A stretch of DNA of 64,000 bases. It comes from JANNSX01 sp046348995. Lineage in GTDB: Bacteria > Pseudomonadota > Alphaproteobacteria > Rhizobiales > Hyphomicrobiaceae. The stretch is from assembly GCA_046348995.1 (NCBI GenBank), contig JAXMDB010000003.1, forward strand, positions 62,001 to 126,000, written 5' to 3'. Shown piece by piece: positions 18,921 to 27,621 of the stretch (its first letter is position 1; the number at the start of each line of letters is the position of its first letter). A program made the position numbers and the translations under genes. The notes beneath the pieces were generated by a model, which was given only the letters and a program-made list of their open reading frames with translations, was not told the origin of the DNA and ran no database searches.

Positions 18921-20074
18921 CGAAGCCTCGTGTTCTCCTTTATGTGCAGCATCTCCTCGGCGTCGGCCATGTTGCGCGTGCGGCCGCGCTGGCTCGTGGC
19001 ATGACCGCGGCGGGGATCGACGTCACAGTTGTGACCGGGGGCGAGCCGGTACCCGCCATCGGCTTCGGCGCGGCCGAGGTCGTGCAGCTGCCCTGGCTTC
19101 GGGCCGCCGACACGAGCTTCAAGACGTTGCTCGACGCCGAGGGCCGGCCGGCGACCGACGCACTGTTCGCCGGGCGTCGCCACATCCTGCTCAGCCTAGC
19201 CGAACGCGTCGCACCCGATGCGATTCTGATCGAGCACTATCCCTTCGGCCGCCGCAAATTCCGCGTCGAGATCGATCCCTTGCTGGATGCCTGGCAGGGT
19301 CGCGCCTGCATCGCCTGCTCGGTGCGCGACGTGCTCGTCGAGAAGGGTGATACGAAGAAGGCAGCTGCGGCGGTCGCGCTGATCAACGCCCGCTTCGACC
19401 GGGTCTTCGTCCACGGCGATGGCGCTGTCCTTCCGCTCGATCGCACATTCCCCTTGGCCCGCGAGATCGCCGACAAGATCGTGTACACAGGCTACGTCGT
19501 CGATCGGCGAACTGATCCCCCTCATTGGGTGAAAACCACCGATGGCCACGACGAGGTGATCGTGTCGGTCGGCGGCGGGGCGGTTGGCCTCGACCTGCTC
19601 AAGGCCGCGATCGGTGCCAAACGGCTCGGCGCCGCCCCTAACCATGTTTGGCGGCTGCTCGCAGGTGCCAATCTCGCCGAAGCCGATGTCGCGGAGCTGA
19701 AGCGGTTGGCGCCGCCCGGCCTCATCGTCGAGCCCGCACGACCGGATTTCCGGACCCTGCTCACACGGGCCGCCCTCTCGATCTCGCAAGCCGGCTACAA
19801 CACCGTCATGGATGTTCTGGAGGCGGGCTGCCGCAACGTGGTCGTTCCCTTCGCGGCGGGAAGCGAAAGCGAGCAGCTCTTCCGTGCCCGCGAGCTCGAG
19901 GCTCGAGGGCTTCTCACTGTGCTGGACGAAGCCAAGCTCTCGCCCCAGTCGCTCGCAAACGCCGTTGACACTGCCCTCGCTGCCCCCAAGCCCGCCGCGG
20001 CCAGGATCGACCTCACCGGGATCGAGACGACGGCGCGGCTCATTCTCGCTATGCTGGAGGGAAAGCGAGGATGA
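18917..20074 (+). CDS. Predicted glycosyltransferase (COG4671/MurG-like, GT-B)
   Basis: This 385-residue protein is of the same type as the gene at 15.3 kb: an N-terminal LLYVQHLLGVGHVARAAAL glycine-histidine segment, VIVSVGGGAVGLDLLKAAI in the middle, and SQAGYNTVMDVLEAGCRNVV plus a GSESEQLFRARELE tail for UDP-sugar binding. The ATG at 18917 overlaps the previous stop (ATGA), and its own stop overlaps the deacetylase start in the same way. The paired presence of two such enzymes and two GT4s suggests an oligosaccharide of at least four residues if all act in one pathway, which is an inference. Confidence 0.75.
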   Translation: MTKPRVLLYVQHLLGVGHVARAAALARGMTAAGIDVTVVTGGEPVPAIGFGAAEVVQLPWLRAADTSFKTLLDAEGRPATDALFAGRRHILLSLAERVAPDAILIEHYPFGRRKFRVEIDPLLDAWQGRACIACSVRDVLVEKGDTKKAAAAVALINARFDRVFVHGDGAVLPLDRTFPLAREIADKIVYTGYVVDRRTDPPHWVKTTDGHDEVIVSVGGGAVGLDLLKAAIGAKRLGAAPNHVWRLLAGANLAEADVAELKRLAPPGLIVEPARPDFRTLLTRAALSISQAGYNTVMDVLEAGCRNVVVPFAAGSESEQLFRARELEARGLLTVLDEAKLSPQSLANAVDTALAAPKPAAARIDLTGIETTARLILAMLEGKRG

Positions 20075-20856
20075 CGATGGACGCTTGGCACGATCTGGAC
20101 ATCGAGCTCGATGCTTGGGAGGCCAACGGTCTCACCGCAACCTTCTGGTGGCGTGACGACGATGCGGTTGCCCCGACGCCCGCCCTCGAGCGGCTGATTG
20201 GCATCGCCGAGCGTCATTCCGCGCCGCTGCTTCTCGCCGTCATCCCGGAGCCCTCGACCGACGCGCTGCGTCGCCGCGTCGAGGCATCGAAATGGGTTTC
20301 CGTCGCCCAGCACGGCCTCAGGCACCGCAACAATGCCCCCGAGGGCGACCGCGCCAGCGAGTTTCCGCACGCACGGACGCTTTCGGAGAACGTCACGGAC
20401 ATGACCGAGGGTCTGCGGCTGCTGAAAGGCTTCCCGCATCTGGTGCCCGTCTTCGTGCCGCCTTGGAACAGGATCGACGCGCGGCTCTTCCCCGGCATCG
20501 CTTCGCTCGGCCACAAGGGTGTCTCGACATTCGGCGGGCGCGCCATGGCGCAGCCGCTACCGGGCTTCACACAGACGAACTGCCATGCTGATATCATCGC
20601 CTGGAAGAGCGGAAGAGGGTTTGCTGGCGTGGGTCGCGTTCTGGACGATGTCATCGGCCATTTGAAGGCCCGCCGCGCCCGTTCGGCCGATGCGGACGAG
20701 CCGACGGGGCTCCTCACGCATCATCTCGTGCACGACCCGGCAAGCTGGCAATTCCTCGACGCCTTTTTCGACCATCTGAGCCGCCGGTCCGGGGTGCACT
20801 GGCTCACACCTCAAGCCGCATTCCGTTTTCCTTCGGCCGCTCGGATGTCCGGATAG
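20071..20856 (+). CDS. Polysaccharide deacetylase family protein
   Basis: The 261-residue protein has the NodB-like fold outline: TFWWRDDDAVAPTPAL gives the metal-binding Asp pair, VAQHGLRHRNNAP the histidine motif (H-G-x-x-H-R), FVPPWNRID the loop with the R/W pocket, and a late LLTHHLVHD histidine. It should remove N- or O-acetyl groups from a sugar chain. There is no signal peptide, so it appears to act in the cytoplasm, on an intermediate rather than an exported polymer. It is translationally coupled to the preceding glycosyltransferase. An ATG six bases downstream is an alternative start. Confidence 0.8.
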   Translation: MTMDAWHDLDIELDAWEANGLTATFWWRDDDAVAPTPALERLIGIAERHSAPLLLAVIPEPSTDALRRRVEASKWVSVAQHGLRHRNNAPEGDRASEFPHARTLSENVTDMTEGLRLLKGFPHLVPVFVPPWNRIDARLFPGIASLGHKGVSTFGGRAMAQPLPGFTQTNCHADIIAWKSGRGFAGVGRVLDDVIGHLKARRARSADADEPTGLLTHHLVHDPASWQFLDAFFDHLSRRSGVHWLTPQAAFRFPSAARMSG

Positions 20857-20860
20857 CGGC

Positions 20861-22744
20861 ATGCCGAACCTTATCGACGTCCAGAACCTGTCGATCCAGT
20901 TCGCAACGCCGGCTGGGCCCATCCACGCCCTGCGCAATCTGTCGTTTCGCGTGCGGTCGAAATCCTCGGTCGCGCTGGTCGGCGAATCGGGCTCCGGCAA
21001 ATCTGTCTCCGCGCAGGCGATCACGGGGCTGCTGCCCCGGTCGGCGCAGATCACCAGCGGCAAGATCCTGTTCCGCGATCCCAAGAAGGACAGCGAAATC
21101 GATCTCGCCAAGCTCGACGTGCGCGGCACCGAGTTCCGGCGCATTCGCGGCGGCCGGATCTCGATGATCTTTCAGGAGCCGATGACGTCGCTGTCGCCAC
21201 TGCACACCATCGGCGACCAAGTCGGCGAGGTGGCGCGCATCCACGAGAAGCTCACGGCCGCGCAAGCCGATGCCCGCACGCTCGAGATGCTGAAGCTGGT
21301 TCGCTTCCCCAATCCGGAGCGCGCGCTGAAGAGCTATCCGTTCGAGCTTTCCGGGGGGTTGCGGCAGCGCGCGATGATCGCCATGGCGCTGATCTGTGGC
21401 CCCGCCCTCCTCATCGCCGACGAGCCGACGACCGCTCTCGACGTCACCGTGCAGGCCCAGATCCTCGCGCTCATCCGCGACATCCAGCACGAGCTCGACA
21501 TGTCGGTGCTGATGATCACCCACGACATGGGCGTCGTCGCCAACGTCGCCGAGGAGGTCGTCGTGATGTTCCGCGGCGAGGTGATGGAGAGCGGAACGGC
21601 GCAGGACATCTTCGCCGATCCGCGGCATCCCTATCTGCACGCCTTGCTCGACGCCGTGCCGCGTATCGATAGCGATCCGGCCGAGCGACTGAAGCCACTG
21701 GTCGAGGACAAGTCGGCCAAGAGCGCGCCCCTCGTACCGCTCAGGCCGCGGGAGTCTCGCAAGCGCGGCGAGCCGCTTCTGACGGTCGACCGCGTCGTCA
21801 AGCGATACAGCATCCGTAGCGACGAATTCAGCTTTTCACGCAAGCCGCCGGTCACCGTCACCGCCGTCGACCATGTGAGCTTCGAGGTCAAGCGCGGCGA
21901 GTGCCTGGGACTCGTCGGCGAGTCCGGCTGCGGCAAGACCACGATCGCCAAGATGATCATGTCGGCGATCACGGCCGACGAGGGCCGGATCTTGTTCGAC
22001 GAGGGCGGCAATACCGTCGATCTCGCCCGCCTGGACGAGAGCGACCTCAAACCTTTCCGGCGTCGCATCCAATACATCTTCCAGGACCCGTTCGGCTCGC
22101 TCAACCCGCGCATGACGGTCGGCGATCTCTTGACCGAGCCGCTCGCCGTGCACGGCATCGGCGACGCAGCCTCGCGGCGCGAGCGTGCGGCCGAGCTGAT
22201 GCGCCGCGTCGGCATCGATCCGCGCTTTCTCAATCGCTATCCGCACAGCTTCTCAGGCGGCCAGCGCCAGCGCATCGGCATCGGCCGCGCGCTCATACTC
22301 GAGCCGGAGCTCGTGCTCTGCGACGAGCCCGTGTCGGCGCTCGACGTCTCGACGCGCGCGCAGGTTTTAAACCTGCTCAAGGACTTGCAGGCGGAGCTCG
22401 GGCTGACCCTGCTCTTCATCTCACACGATCTGGCCGTCGTGAACTACATCGCCGATCGCGTCGCCGTCATGTGCCGCGGCAAGCTCGTCGAGCTGGCACC
22501 GCGCGAGCAGCTGTTCCGGTCGCCGCAACATCCCTATACGCGTGCGCTACTTTCCTCCGTGCCGCATCCGGATCTGCATCATCCGCTGGATTTCGCTGCC
22601 ATTGGCCGTGGTCTCATGACCGAGCCTGCGCATTGGCCGGCCCCCTTCGCAGCAGACAGCGGCAACGAGCCCAAGCTTATCGATTTAGGGAGCGGACATC
22701 TCGTCCGCGCCCTCGAGCGTCCCACTCCAGCTCTGGTGTCATGA
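20861..22744 (+). CDS. Opp/Dpp-type ABC transporter, fused dual ATPase
   Basis: The 627-residue protein holds two complete ATP-binding domains, equivalent to DppD and DppF fused. The first has GESGSGKS (about 41-48), LSGGLRQR and LLIADEPTTALD; the second has GESGCGKT, FSGGQRQR and LVLCDEPVSALD. Each ends with the oligopeptide-transporter C-terminal extension (RHPYLHALLDAVP; QHPYTRALLSSVP). It powers uptake by the two permeases and the binding protein that follow. It starts four bases after the deacetylase stop and ends one base before the binding protein start. Fused dual ATPases of this kind (YejF-like) are common in alphaproteobacteria. Confidence 0.9.
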   Translation: MPNLIDVQNLSIQFATPAGPIHALRNLSFRVRSKSSVALVGESGSGKSVSAQAITGLLPRSAQITSGKILFRDPKKDSEIDLAKLDVRGTEFRRIRGGRISMIFQEPMTSLSPLHTIGDQVGEVARIHEKLTAAQADARTLEMLKLVRFPNPERALKSYPFELSGGLRQRAMIAMALICGPALLIADEPTTALDVTVQAQILALIRDIQHELDMSVLMITHDMGVVANVAEEVVVMFRGEVMESGTAQDIFADPRHPYLHALLDAVPRIDSDPAERLKPLVEDKSAKSAPLVPLRPRESRKRGEPLLTVDRVVKRYSIRSDEFSFSRKPPVTVTAVDHVSFEVKRGECLGLVGESGCGKTTIAKMIMSAITADEGRILFDEGGNTVDLARLDESDLKPFRRRIQYIFQDPFGSLNPRMTVGDLLTEPLAVHGIGDAASRRERAAELMRRVGIDPRFLNRYPHSFSGGQRQRIGIGRALILEPELVLCDEPVSALDVSTRAQVLNLLKDLQAELGLTLLFISHDLAVVNYIADRVAVMCRGKLVELAPREQLFRSPQHPYTRALLSSVPHPDLHHPLDFAAIGRGLMTEPAHWPAPFAADSGNEPKLIDLGSGHLVRALERPTPALVS

Positions 22745-22745
22745 C

Positions 22746-24665
22746 ATGCTGACCACACACTTTGCACGAGCAACGAAGGCGACCGTCATCGCATTCGCCA
22801 CCCTCCTAGGCCTTGCCATATCCGCGCAGGCGGCGCCGCTCGTCGAGACCCCATCGCTCGCCGATGCGGTGAAGAGCGGTACGGTGCCGGCGATCGAGCA
22901 GCGCGTGCCGGAGAATCCGCTCATCGTGCCTTTGGACAAGGACGGCCTCGCCGTCGGCAAGCCGGGTGGCGCCATCGACATGCTGTTCGGGCGCGCCAAG
23001 GACATCCGCATGATGGTCGTCTACGGCTATGCGCGCCTCGTCGGCTACGACAAGAAATTCAACATCGTTCCCGACATCGTCGAGACGTTCGGCGTGAAAG
23101 AAGGCCGCGAGTTCACGTTCAAGCTCCGCAAGGGACACAAATGGTCCGACGGCCAGCCCTTCACCACCGAGGATTTCCGCTACTTCTGGGAGGATATGGT
23201 TCTCGACCCGACGATTTCGGAGGATGGCCCGCCGGACGAGCTGCTCGTCAACGGCAAGCTGCCGAAGTTCGAGGTCATCGACGCTGAGACGGTTCGCTAT
23301 ACGTGGGAGGATCCCAACCCCAACTTCCTCATTCAGCTTGCCGGCGCCCAACCGCTCTATCTTTATCGCCCGGCCCATTTCCTGAAGCAGTACCACGCCA
23401 AATATGCCGACAAGGCGAAGCTCGAGGAGCTTGCCGAGAAGGCGGAGGCCCGCAACTGGCGGGCGCTGCACTTCAAGATGGACCGGCAATACGCGAACGA
23501 CCTGCCTGCCATGCCGACGCTCGATCCGTGGGTGAACACGACCGAGAGCCCGTCGGAGCGCTATGTGTTCAAGCGTAATCCGTTCTTCCATCGCGTCGAT
23601 GCGGCCGGCCATCAGCTCCCGTACGCGGACGAGGTGGTCGCCAACATCGCCAACGGCGATCTGATTCCGGCCAAGGTCGGCGCGGGAGAATCGATGCTGC
23701 AGGCACGCAACCTCGAGCTCAAGAACTTCCCTGTTCTCAAGGCGGCCGAGGAGCGCAACGGGTATGCGGTCAATCTTTGGAAATCCGGCCGCGGCTCGCA
23801 GCTGGTGCTTTTCCCGAATCTGAACGTGAAGGATCCCGTCTGGCGCGCAACCGTTCGCGACGCCCGCTTCCGCCGCGCCCTGTCGCTCGGCATCGACCGC
23901 AACGAGATCAATCAGGTCGTGTTCTTCGGCCTGGGCGTGCCCGGCAACAACACGGTGCTGCCTGAGAGCCCGCTCTTCAAGCCCGACTACCAGACGCTGT
24001 GGGCCGATTTCAACATCGACCAGGCAAACGCACTCCTCGACGAGATGGGGCTGACGACCAAGGATAGCGAAGGCTATCGCAAGCTCTCCGACGGACGATT
24101 GGCTGAGATCGTCGTCGAGACGGCGGGCGAGGACACGAACGAGACGGACGTGCTCGTTCTCATCCGCGACAGTTGGAAGAAGATCGGCATCAAGCTGCTG
24201 ACGAACGTGTCGACCCGCGAGGTGCTGCGGAGCCGGGCGACATCGGGCGATCTGCTCATGTCGACCTGGACGGGCTACGAGAACGGCGTGCCGACCGCCG
24301 ACTACCCGCCCTTCGAGCTGGCGCCGACGCGCGACGATCAGCAGAACTGGCCGCTCTGGGGTTTGAATACGATGACGGGGGGCAAGGGCGGCGAGCCGAT
24401 CGACGATCCGATTGCCAAGAGCCTCGCCGACGACTATGCGGCCTGGCTCAAGACCTCCGACAAGGCCGAGCGCGAGGCGATCTGGCACAAGATGTTGAAG
24501 ACGCAGGCCGACAATGTGTTCTCGATCGGCGTCGTGTCAGCAGTTCCACAGCCGGTCGTCGTCTCCAACAAGCTCAAGAACGTGCCGAAGGAAGGCCTCT
24601 ATAACTGGGACCCCGGCGCTTTCTTCGGCATCTATCGGCCCGACACGTTTTGGATCGAGCCGTAG
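22746..24665 (+). CDS. ABC transporter substrate-binding protein, family 5 (SBP_bac_5)
   Basis: This 639-residue periplasmic protein has a Sec signal peptide: charged start, hydrophobic FATLLGLAISAQAA and a likely cut after AQA. The body shows family-5 landmarks such as VETFGVKEGREFTFKLRKGH, KWSDGQPFTTEDF and RFRRALSLGIDRNEIN. It captures the ligand for the permease pair downstream. The family binds oligopeptides, but also nickel, alpha-galactosides, opines and other oligosaccharides, so the ligand is open. It is longer than DppA, with an inserted Lys/Glu-rich segment near residues 215-240. Its place in a run of sugar-chain genes makes a glycan-derived or glycopeptide ligand worth testing. 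Confidence 0.86.
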   Translation: MLTTHFARATKATVIAFATLLGLAISAQAAPLVETPSLADAVKSGTVPAIEQRVPENPLIVPLDKDGLAVGKPGGAIDMLFGRAKDIRMMVVYGYARLVGYDKKFNIVPDIVETFGVKEGREFTFKLRKGHKWSDGQPFTTEDFRYFWEDMVLDPTISEDGPPDELLVNGKLPKFEVIDAETVRYTWEDPNPNFLIQLAGAQPLYLYRPAHFLKQYHAKYADKAKLEELAEKAEARNWRALHFKMDRQYANDLPAMPTLDPWVNTTESPSERYVFKRNPFFHRVDAAGHQLPYADEVVANIANGDLIPAKVGAGESMLQARNLELKNFPVLKAAEERNGYAVNLWKSGRGSQLVLFPNLNVKDPVWRATVRDARFRRALSLGIDRNEINQVVFFGLGVPGNNTVLPESPLFKPDYQTLWADFNIDQANALLDEMGLTTKDSEGYRKLSDGRLAEIVVETAGEDTNETDVLVLIRDSWKKIGIKLLTNVSTREVLRSRATSGDLLMSTWTGYENGVPTADYPPFELAPTRDDQQNWPLWGLNTMTGGKGGEPIDDPIAKSLADDYAAWLKTSDKAEREAIWHKMLKTQADNVFSIGVVSAVPQPVVVSNKLKNVPKEGLYNWDPGAFFGIYRPDTFWIEP

Positions 24666-24718
24666 GTCGAGATGATCGACTTCATTGAGACAACAAGCAA
24701 CGCGGCGCAGCGTCAGCC

Positions 24719-24932
24719 CGCCTCTCCCTGCAAGCGCAGCGCAGCGGGGAGAGGGGAGGGTGAGGGGCAACTGCGAGCTCGGAGGCTTGCCAAGCACAAT
24801 CTGCTACACGCCTGCAATTCGCTTGTCGCGGAGCTTGATGGAACGTCAAGGCCGACACCTTTTCTGACGTTGCCCCTCACCCTCCCCTCTCCCCATGGAC
24901 ACCTTGTGTCCATGGGGAGAGGCGGAGAAGCC
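24719..24932. repeat. Two inverted dispersed palindromes inside the importer operon
   Basis: The first copy reads CCTCTCCCTGCAAGCGCAG...GGGGAGAGGGGAGGGTGAGG. The second, about 100 bases on and in the opposite sense, is CCCCTCACCCTCCCCTCTCC, then a perfect CCATGGACAC/GTGTCCATGG hairpin, then GGGGAGAGG. These match the element after 1.58 kb. Together they occupy most of the 293-base gap between the binding-protein and permease genes, the only large gap in this gene run. A hairpin here could protect or end the upstream mRNA. Confidence 0.72.
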
Positions 24933-24958
24933 ACGCCAATTCGCGAGAGTCGCCGCTG

Positions 24959-25957
24959 ATGCTCCCCTATTTCCTCCGGCGCCTCGCAACCATGGTGGTG
25001 ACGTTGCTCGTCATCAGCATGCTCGTGTTCGTCATCATCCAGCTGCCGGAGGGGGATTATCTCACGACCTACATCGCCGACCTACAGGCGCAGGGGGAAA
25101 ACGTCGATCCGAAGAAGATCGAGTTCCTGCGCAAGCAATACGGCCTCGATCAGCCGGTGGTGCTGCAGTACGTCTACTGGGTCGCCGGTCTCGTCCAAGG
25201 CGACCTCGGCTACTCCTTCGAGTTCGACAAGCCCGTGGCCACCGTCGTCGGCGACCGATTGTGGCTGTCCATGATCCTCAACTTCGCTACCGTACTCTTT
25301 ATATATCTCGTCGCCTTCCCGATCGGCGTCTACTCGGCGACCAACAAGTACAGCGTCGGCGACTACGGCATCACCTTCCTGGGATTTCTCGGGATCGCCA
25401 CGCCGAACTTCCTGCTCGCACTCATCCTGCTCTATCTCGCCAACGTCTGGTTCGGCACCTCGATCGGCGGCCTGATGGCGCCCAAGTACATCGATCAACC
25501 CTGGAGCCTGGGCAAGGTCCTCTCGGTGCTCGAGCATCTCTGGGTGCCGGTGCTCGTCATCGGATTGTCTGGCACGGCGGGCATGATCCGGCGGTTGCGC
25601 GCCAACCTCTTGGATGAGTTGCAGAAGCAGTATGTGACGACGGCTCGGGCGAAGGGTCTGACGGAAGGACGCCTGCTCATCAAGTATCCGCTGCGCATGT
25701 CGCTCAACCCCTTCATCTCGGACATCGGCAGCCTCTTGCCGCAGATCGTCTCGGGCTCGGTCATCGTTTCCGCCGTCATGTCGCTGCCGACGACGGGGCC
25801 GATGCTGCTCGACTCGCTCAGGAGCCAGGACATGTACCTGGCCGGCTCGTTCCTGATGTTCCTCGCCCTCTTGACCGTCGTCGGCATGTTCGTCTCCGAC
25901 GTGGCGCTGGCATTGCTCGATCCGCGCATCCGTCTCGAAGGCGGGATCAAGCGATGA
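24959..25957 (+). CDS. ABC transporter permease, DppB/YejB type
   Basis: This 332-residue inner-membrane permease has about six helices, beginning with MLPYFLRRLATMVVTLLVIS. The substrate-loop sequence VDPKKIEFLRKQYGLDQPVV is typical of OppB/DppB. The cytoplasmic EAA loop that meets the ATPase is seen as YVTTARAKGLTEGRLLIKYPLR. It pairs with the following permease, whose start overlaps its stop as ATGA. The gene is separated from the binding protein by repeats rather than by a new promoter that can be recognised. Confidence 0.92.
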   Translation: MLPYFLRRLATMVVTLLVISMLVFVIIQLPEGDYLTTYIADLQAQGENVDPKKIEFLRKQYGLDQPVVLQYVYWVAGLVQGDLGYSFEFDKPVATVVGDRLWLSMILNFATVLFIYLVAFPIGVYSATNKYSVGDYGITFLGFLGIATPNFLLALILLYLANVWFGTSIGGLMAPKYIDQPWSLGKVLSVLEHLWVPVLVIGLSGTAGMIRRLRANLLDELQKQYVTTARAKGLTEGRLLIKYPLRMSLNPFISDIGSLLPQIVSGSVIVSAVMSLPTTGPMLLDSLRSQDMYLAGSFLMFLALLTVVGMFVSDVALALLDPRIRLEGGIKR

Positions 25958-27108
25958 GCGAGCCGTTACCGCATTTCGTCTCGACGAAGCCGTTCGATCC
26001 GGCGGCGACGGAAGTCTTCACCGACGCTCAGGAACGGTACTACCTCGCCTCGCAGTGGCAGCTCATGTGGTGGAAGTTCCGCCGCCACAAGCTCGCGGTG
26101 CTCTCTGCCATCATTCTGCTGGTCAGCTACGTCTCGGTATTTTTTGTCGAGATGATCGCGCCCTATGAGCTGTCGACCCGGCACACCTCGCACCTCTTCG
26201 CGCCACCACAGGCCGTCCATCTCTTTCACGAGGGCAGCTTCGTCGGCCCGTTCGTCTATCCCTTCACGCAGAAGCGGAACATGACGACGCTGCAGCTCGA
26301 CTACGCACCCGACACATCGAAGCCGCAGCCGCTACGCTTCTTCTGCATGGGCGAGAAATACGAGTTCTGGGGCCTGACAGAGGGTCGCTTTCACTTCGTC
26401 TGCCCGCCCGAGGGTGGAACATTCTTCCTGTTCGGCACGGATCGCCTCGGCCGCGACATGCTTTCCCGCCTGATCTACGGCTCGCGCATCTCTCTGACCG
26501 TAGGCCTCATCGGCATCGCCATCAGCTTCATCCTCGGCATCACGATCGGCGGATTCGCCGGCTACTACGGCGGCTGGTTCGACAATCTGACCCAGCGCTC
26601 GATCGAGATCCTGAAATCGCTACCGGAGCTGCCGCTGTGGATGGCGCTGTCGGCGGCGCTGCCCGTGAACTGGAGCCCGATCGTCGTCTACTTCGGCATC
26701 ACGATCATCCTGGGCTTCCTCGATTGGCCGGGCCTTGCGCGCGCCGTGCGCTCGAAGCTGCTGTCGCTGCGCGAGGAAGACTATGCGCTCGCCGCGCGTT
26801 TGATGGGCGCCTCGCCGAGCCACATCATCGGCCGTCATTTGCTGCCGAACTTCATGAGCCATCTGATCGCCTCGGCGACGCTGTCGATCCCGGGCATGAT
26901 CCTCGGCGAGACAGCGCTGTCGTTTCTCGGCCTCGGCCTTCGCCCGCCGATCACGAGCTGGGGCGTCATGCTGGCGGAAGCCCAGAACATCGAGGCCGTG
27001 GTGCTCTATCCCTGGCTGCTCTGGCCGATGGTGCCCGTGATCGTCATCGTGCTCGCCTTCAACTTCTTCGGCGACGGTTTGCGCGACGCAGCCGACCCCT
27101 ATCACTGA
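25954..27108 (+). CDS. ABC transporter permease, DppC/YejE type
   Basis: This 384-residue inner-membrane permease has the N-terminal cytoplasmic segment and first helix (RRHKLAVLSAIILLVSYVSV) of DppC proteins. The later core carries FGTDRLGRDMLSRLIYGSRI, and the EAA loop is YALAARLMGASPSHIIGRHL. Between the first helix and FGTDRLGRD lies a segment of about 100 residues (with YPFTQKRNMTTLQLDY and FFCMGEKYEFWGLTEGRFHF) longer than in DppC, as in YejE-like proteins; it should face the periplasm. Translation is coupled to the partner permease. The methyltransferase gene follows after 24 bases. Confidence 0.92.
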   Translation: MSEPLPHFVSTKPFDPAATEVFTDAQERYYLASQWQLMWWKFRRHKLAVLSAIILLVSYVSVFFVEMIAPYELSTRHTSHLFAPPQAVHLFHEGSFVGPFVYPFTQKRNMTTLQLDYAPDTSKPQPLRFFCMGEKYEFWGLTEGRFHFVCPPEGGTFFLFGTDRLGRDMLSRLIYGSRISLTVGLIGIAISFILGITIGGFAGYYGGWFDNLTQRSIEILKSLPELPLWMALSAALPVNWSPIVVYFGITIILGFLDWPGLARAVRSKLLSLREEDYALAARLMGASPSHIIGRHLLPNFMSHLIASATLSIPGMILGETALSFLGLGLRPPITSWGVMLAEAQNIEAVVLYPWLLWPMVPVIVIVLAFNFFGDGLRDAADPYH

Positions 27109-27132
27109 ACCTGAAGTCTCCGAGGTAACCCG

Positions 27133-27621
27133 ATGTCCCGCCTCGATTCCATGATTCGCCGGCTAACCGCTCAGCGCCAATGCCTCGACCTCGCCTGCGA
27201 GATGATCCGCGACGTCGATGGCGTGGTCTTCGAGGTCGGCCTCGGCAATGGACGCACCTTCGATCACCTGCGCGAGAAGCTCCCCGGCCGCGACATCTAC
27301 GTGTTCGATCGCGAGATCAAATCGCATCCCGAGAGCCGGCCGAAGGAGGGTCACGCCTTCCTCGGCGCCATCGAGGAGACGTTGCCCGAGGCGGCCGCGC
27401 AATTCGCCGGACGCGTCGCGCTCCTCCATAGCGATATCGGCAACGGCATCCCCGAATACGGACGTCGGATGGCGGCGGCGATCGGCGCGACGCTCCCGAC
27501 CGCGCTCGCTCCCGGCGCCGTCGTGCTGAGCGACGAGGAGCTCGACGTGCCGGGTCTCGAGGCCGTGACCCCACCACTCAGCGATCTGAGGCGATACTTT
27601 ATGTATCGGCGGATGCGCTGA
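27133..27621 (+). CDS. Class I SAM-dependent methyltransferase (Methyltransf_17-like)
   Basis: This 162-residue cytoplasmic protein has a SAM-binding motif I, VVFEVGLGNGRTFDHLRE, near residue 30, followed by an acidic ribose-binding end of strand two (YVFDREI) and LLHSDIGNG as motif II/III. It resembles the short S-adenosylmethionine methyltransferase family Pfam PF12692. The target is not known. GAGGT precedes the ATG and it sits 24 bases after the last permease gene, so it is the end of the eleven-gene run. Its stop codon directly abuts the stop of the convergent GT2 gene. Confidence 0.72.
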   Translation: MSRLDSMIRRLTAQRQCLDLACEMIRDVDGVVFEVGLGNGRTFDHLREKLPGRDIYVFDREIKSHPESRPKEGHAFLGAIEETLPEAAAQFAGRVALLHSDIGNGIPEYGRRMAAAIGATLPTALAPGAVVLSDEELDVPGLEAVTPPLSDLRRYFMYRRMR

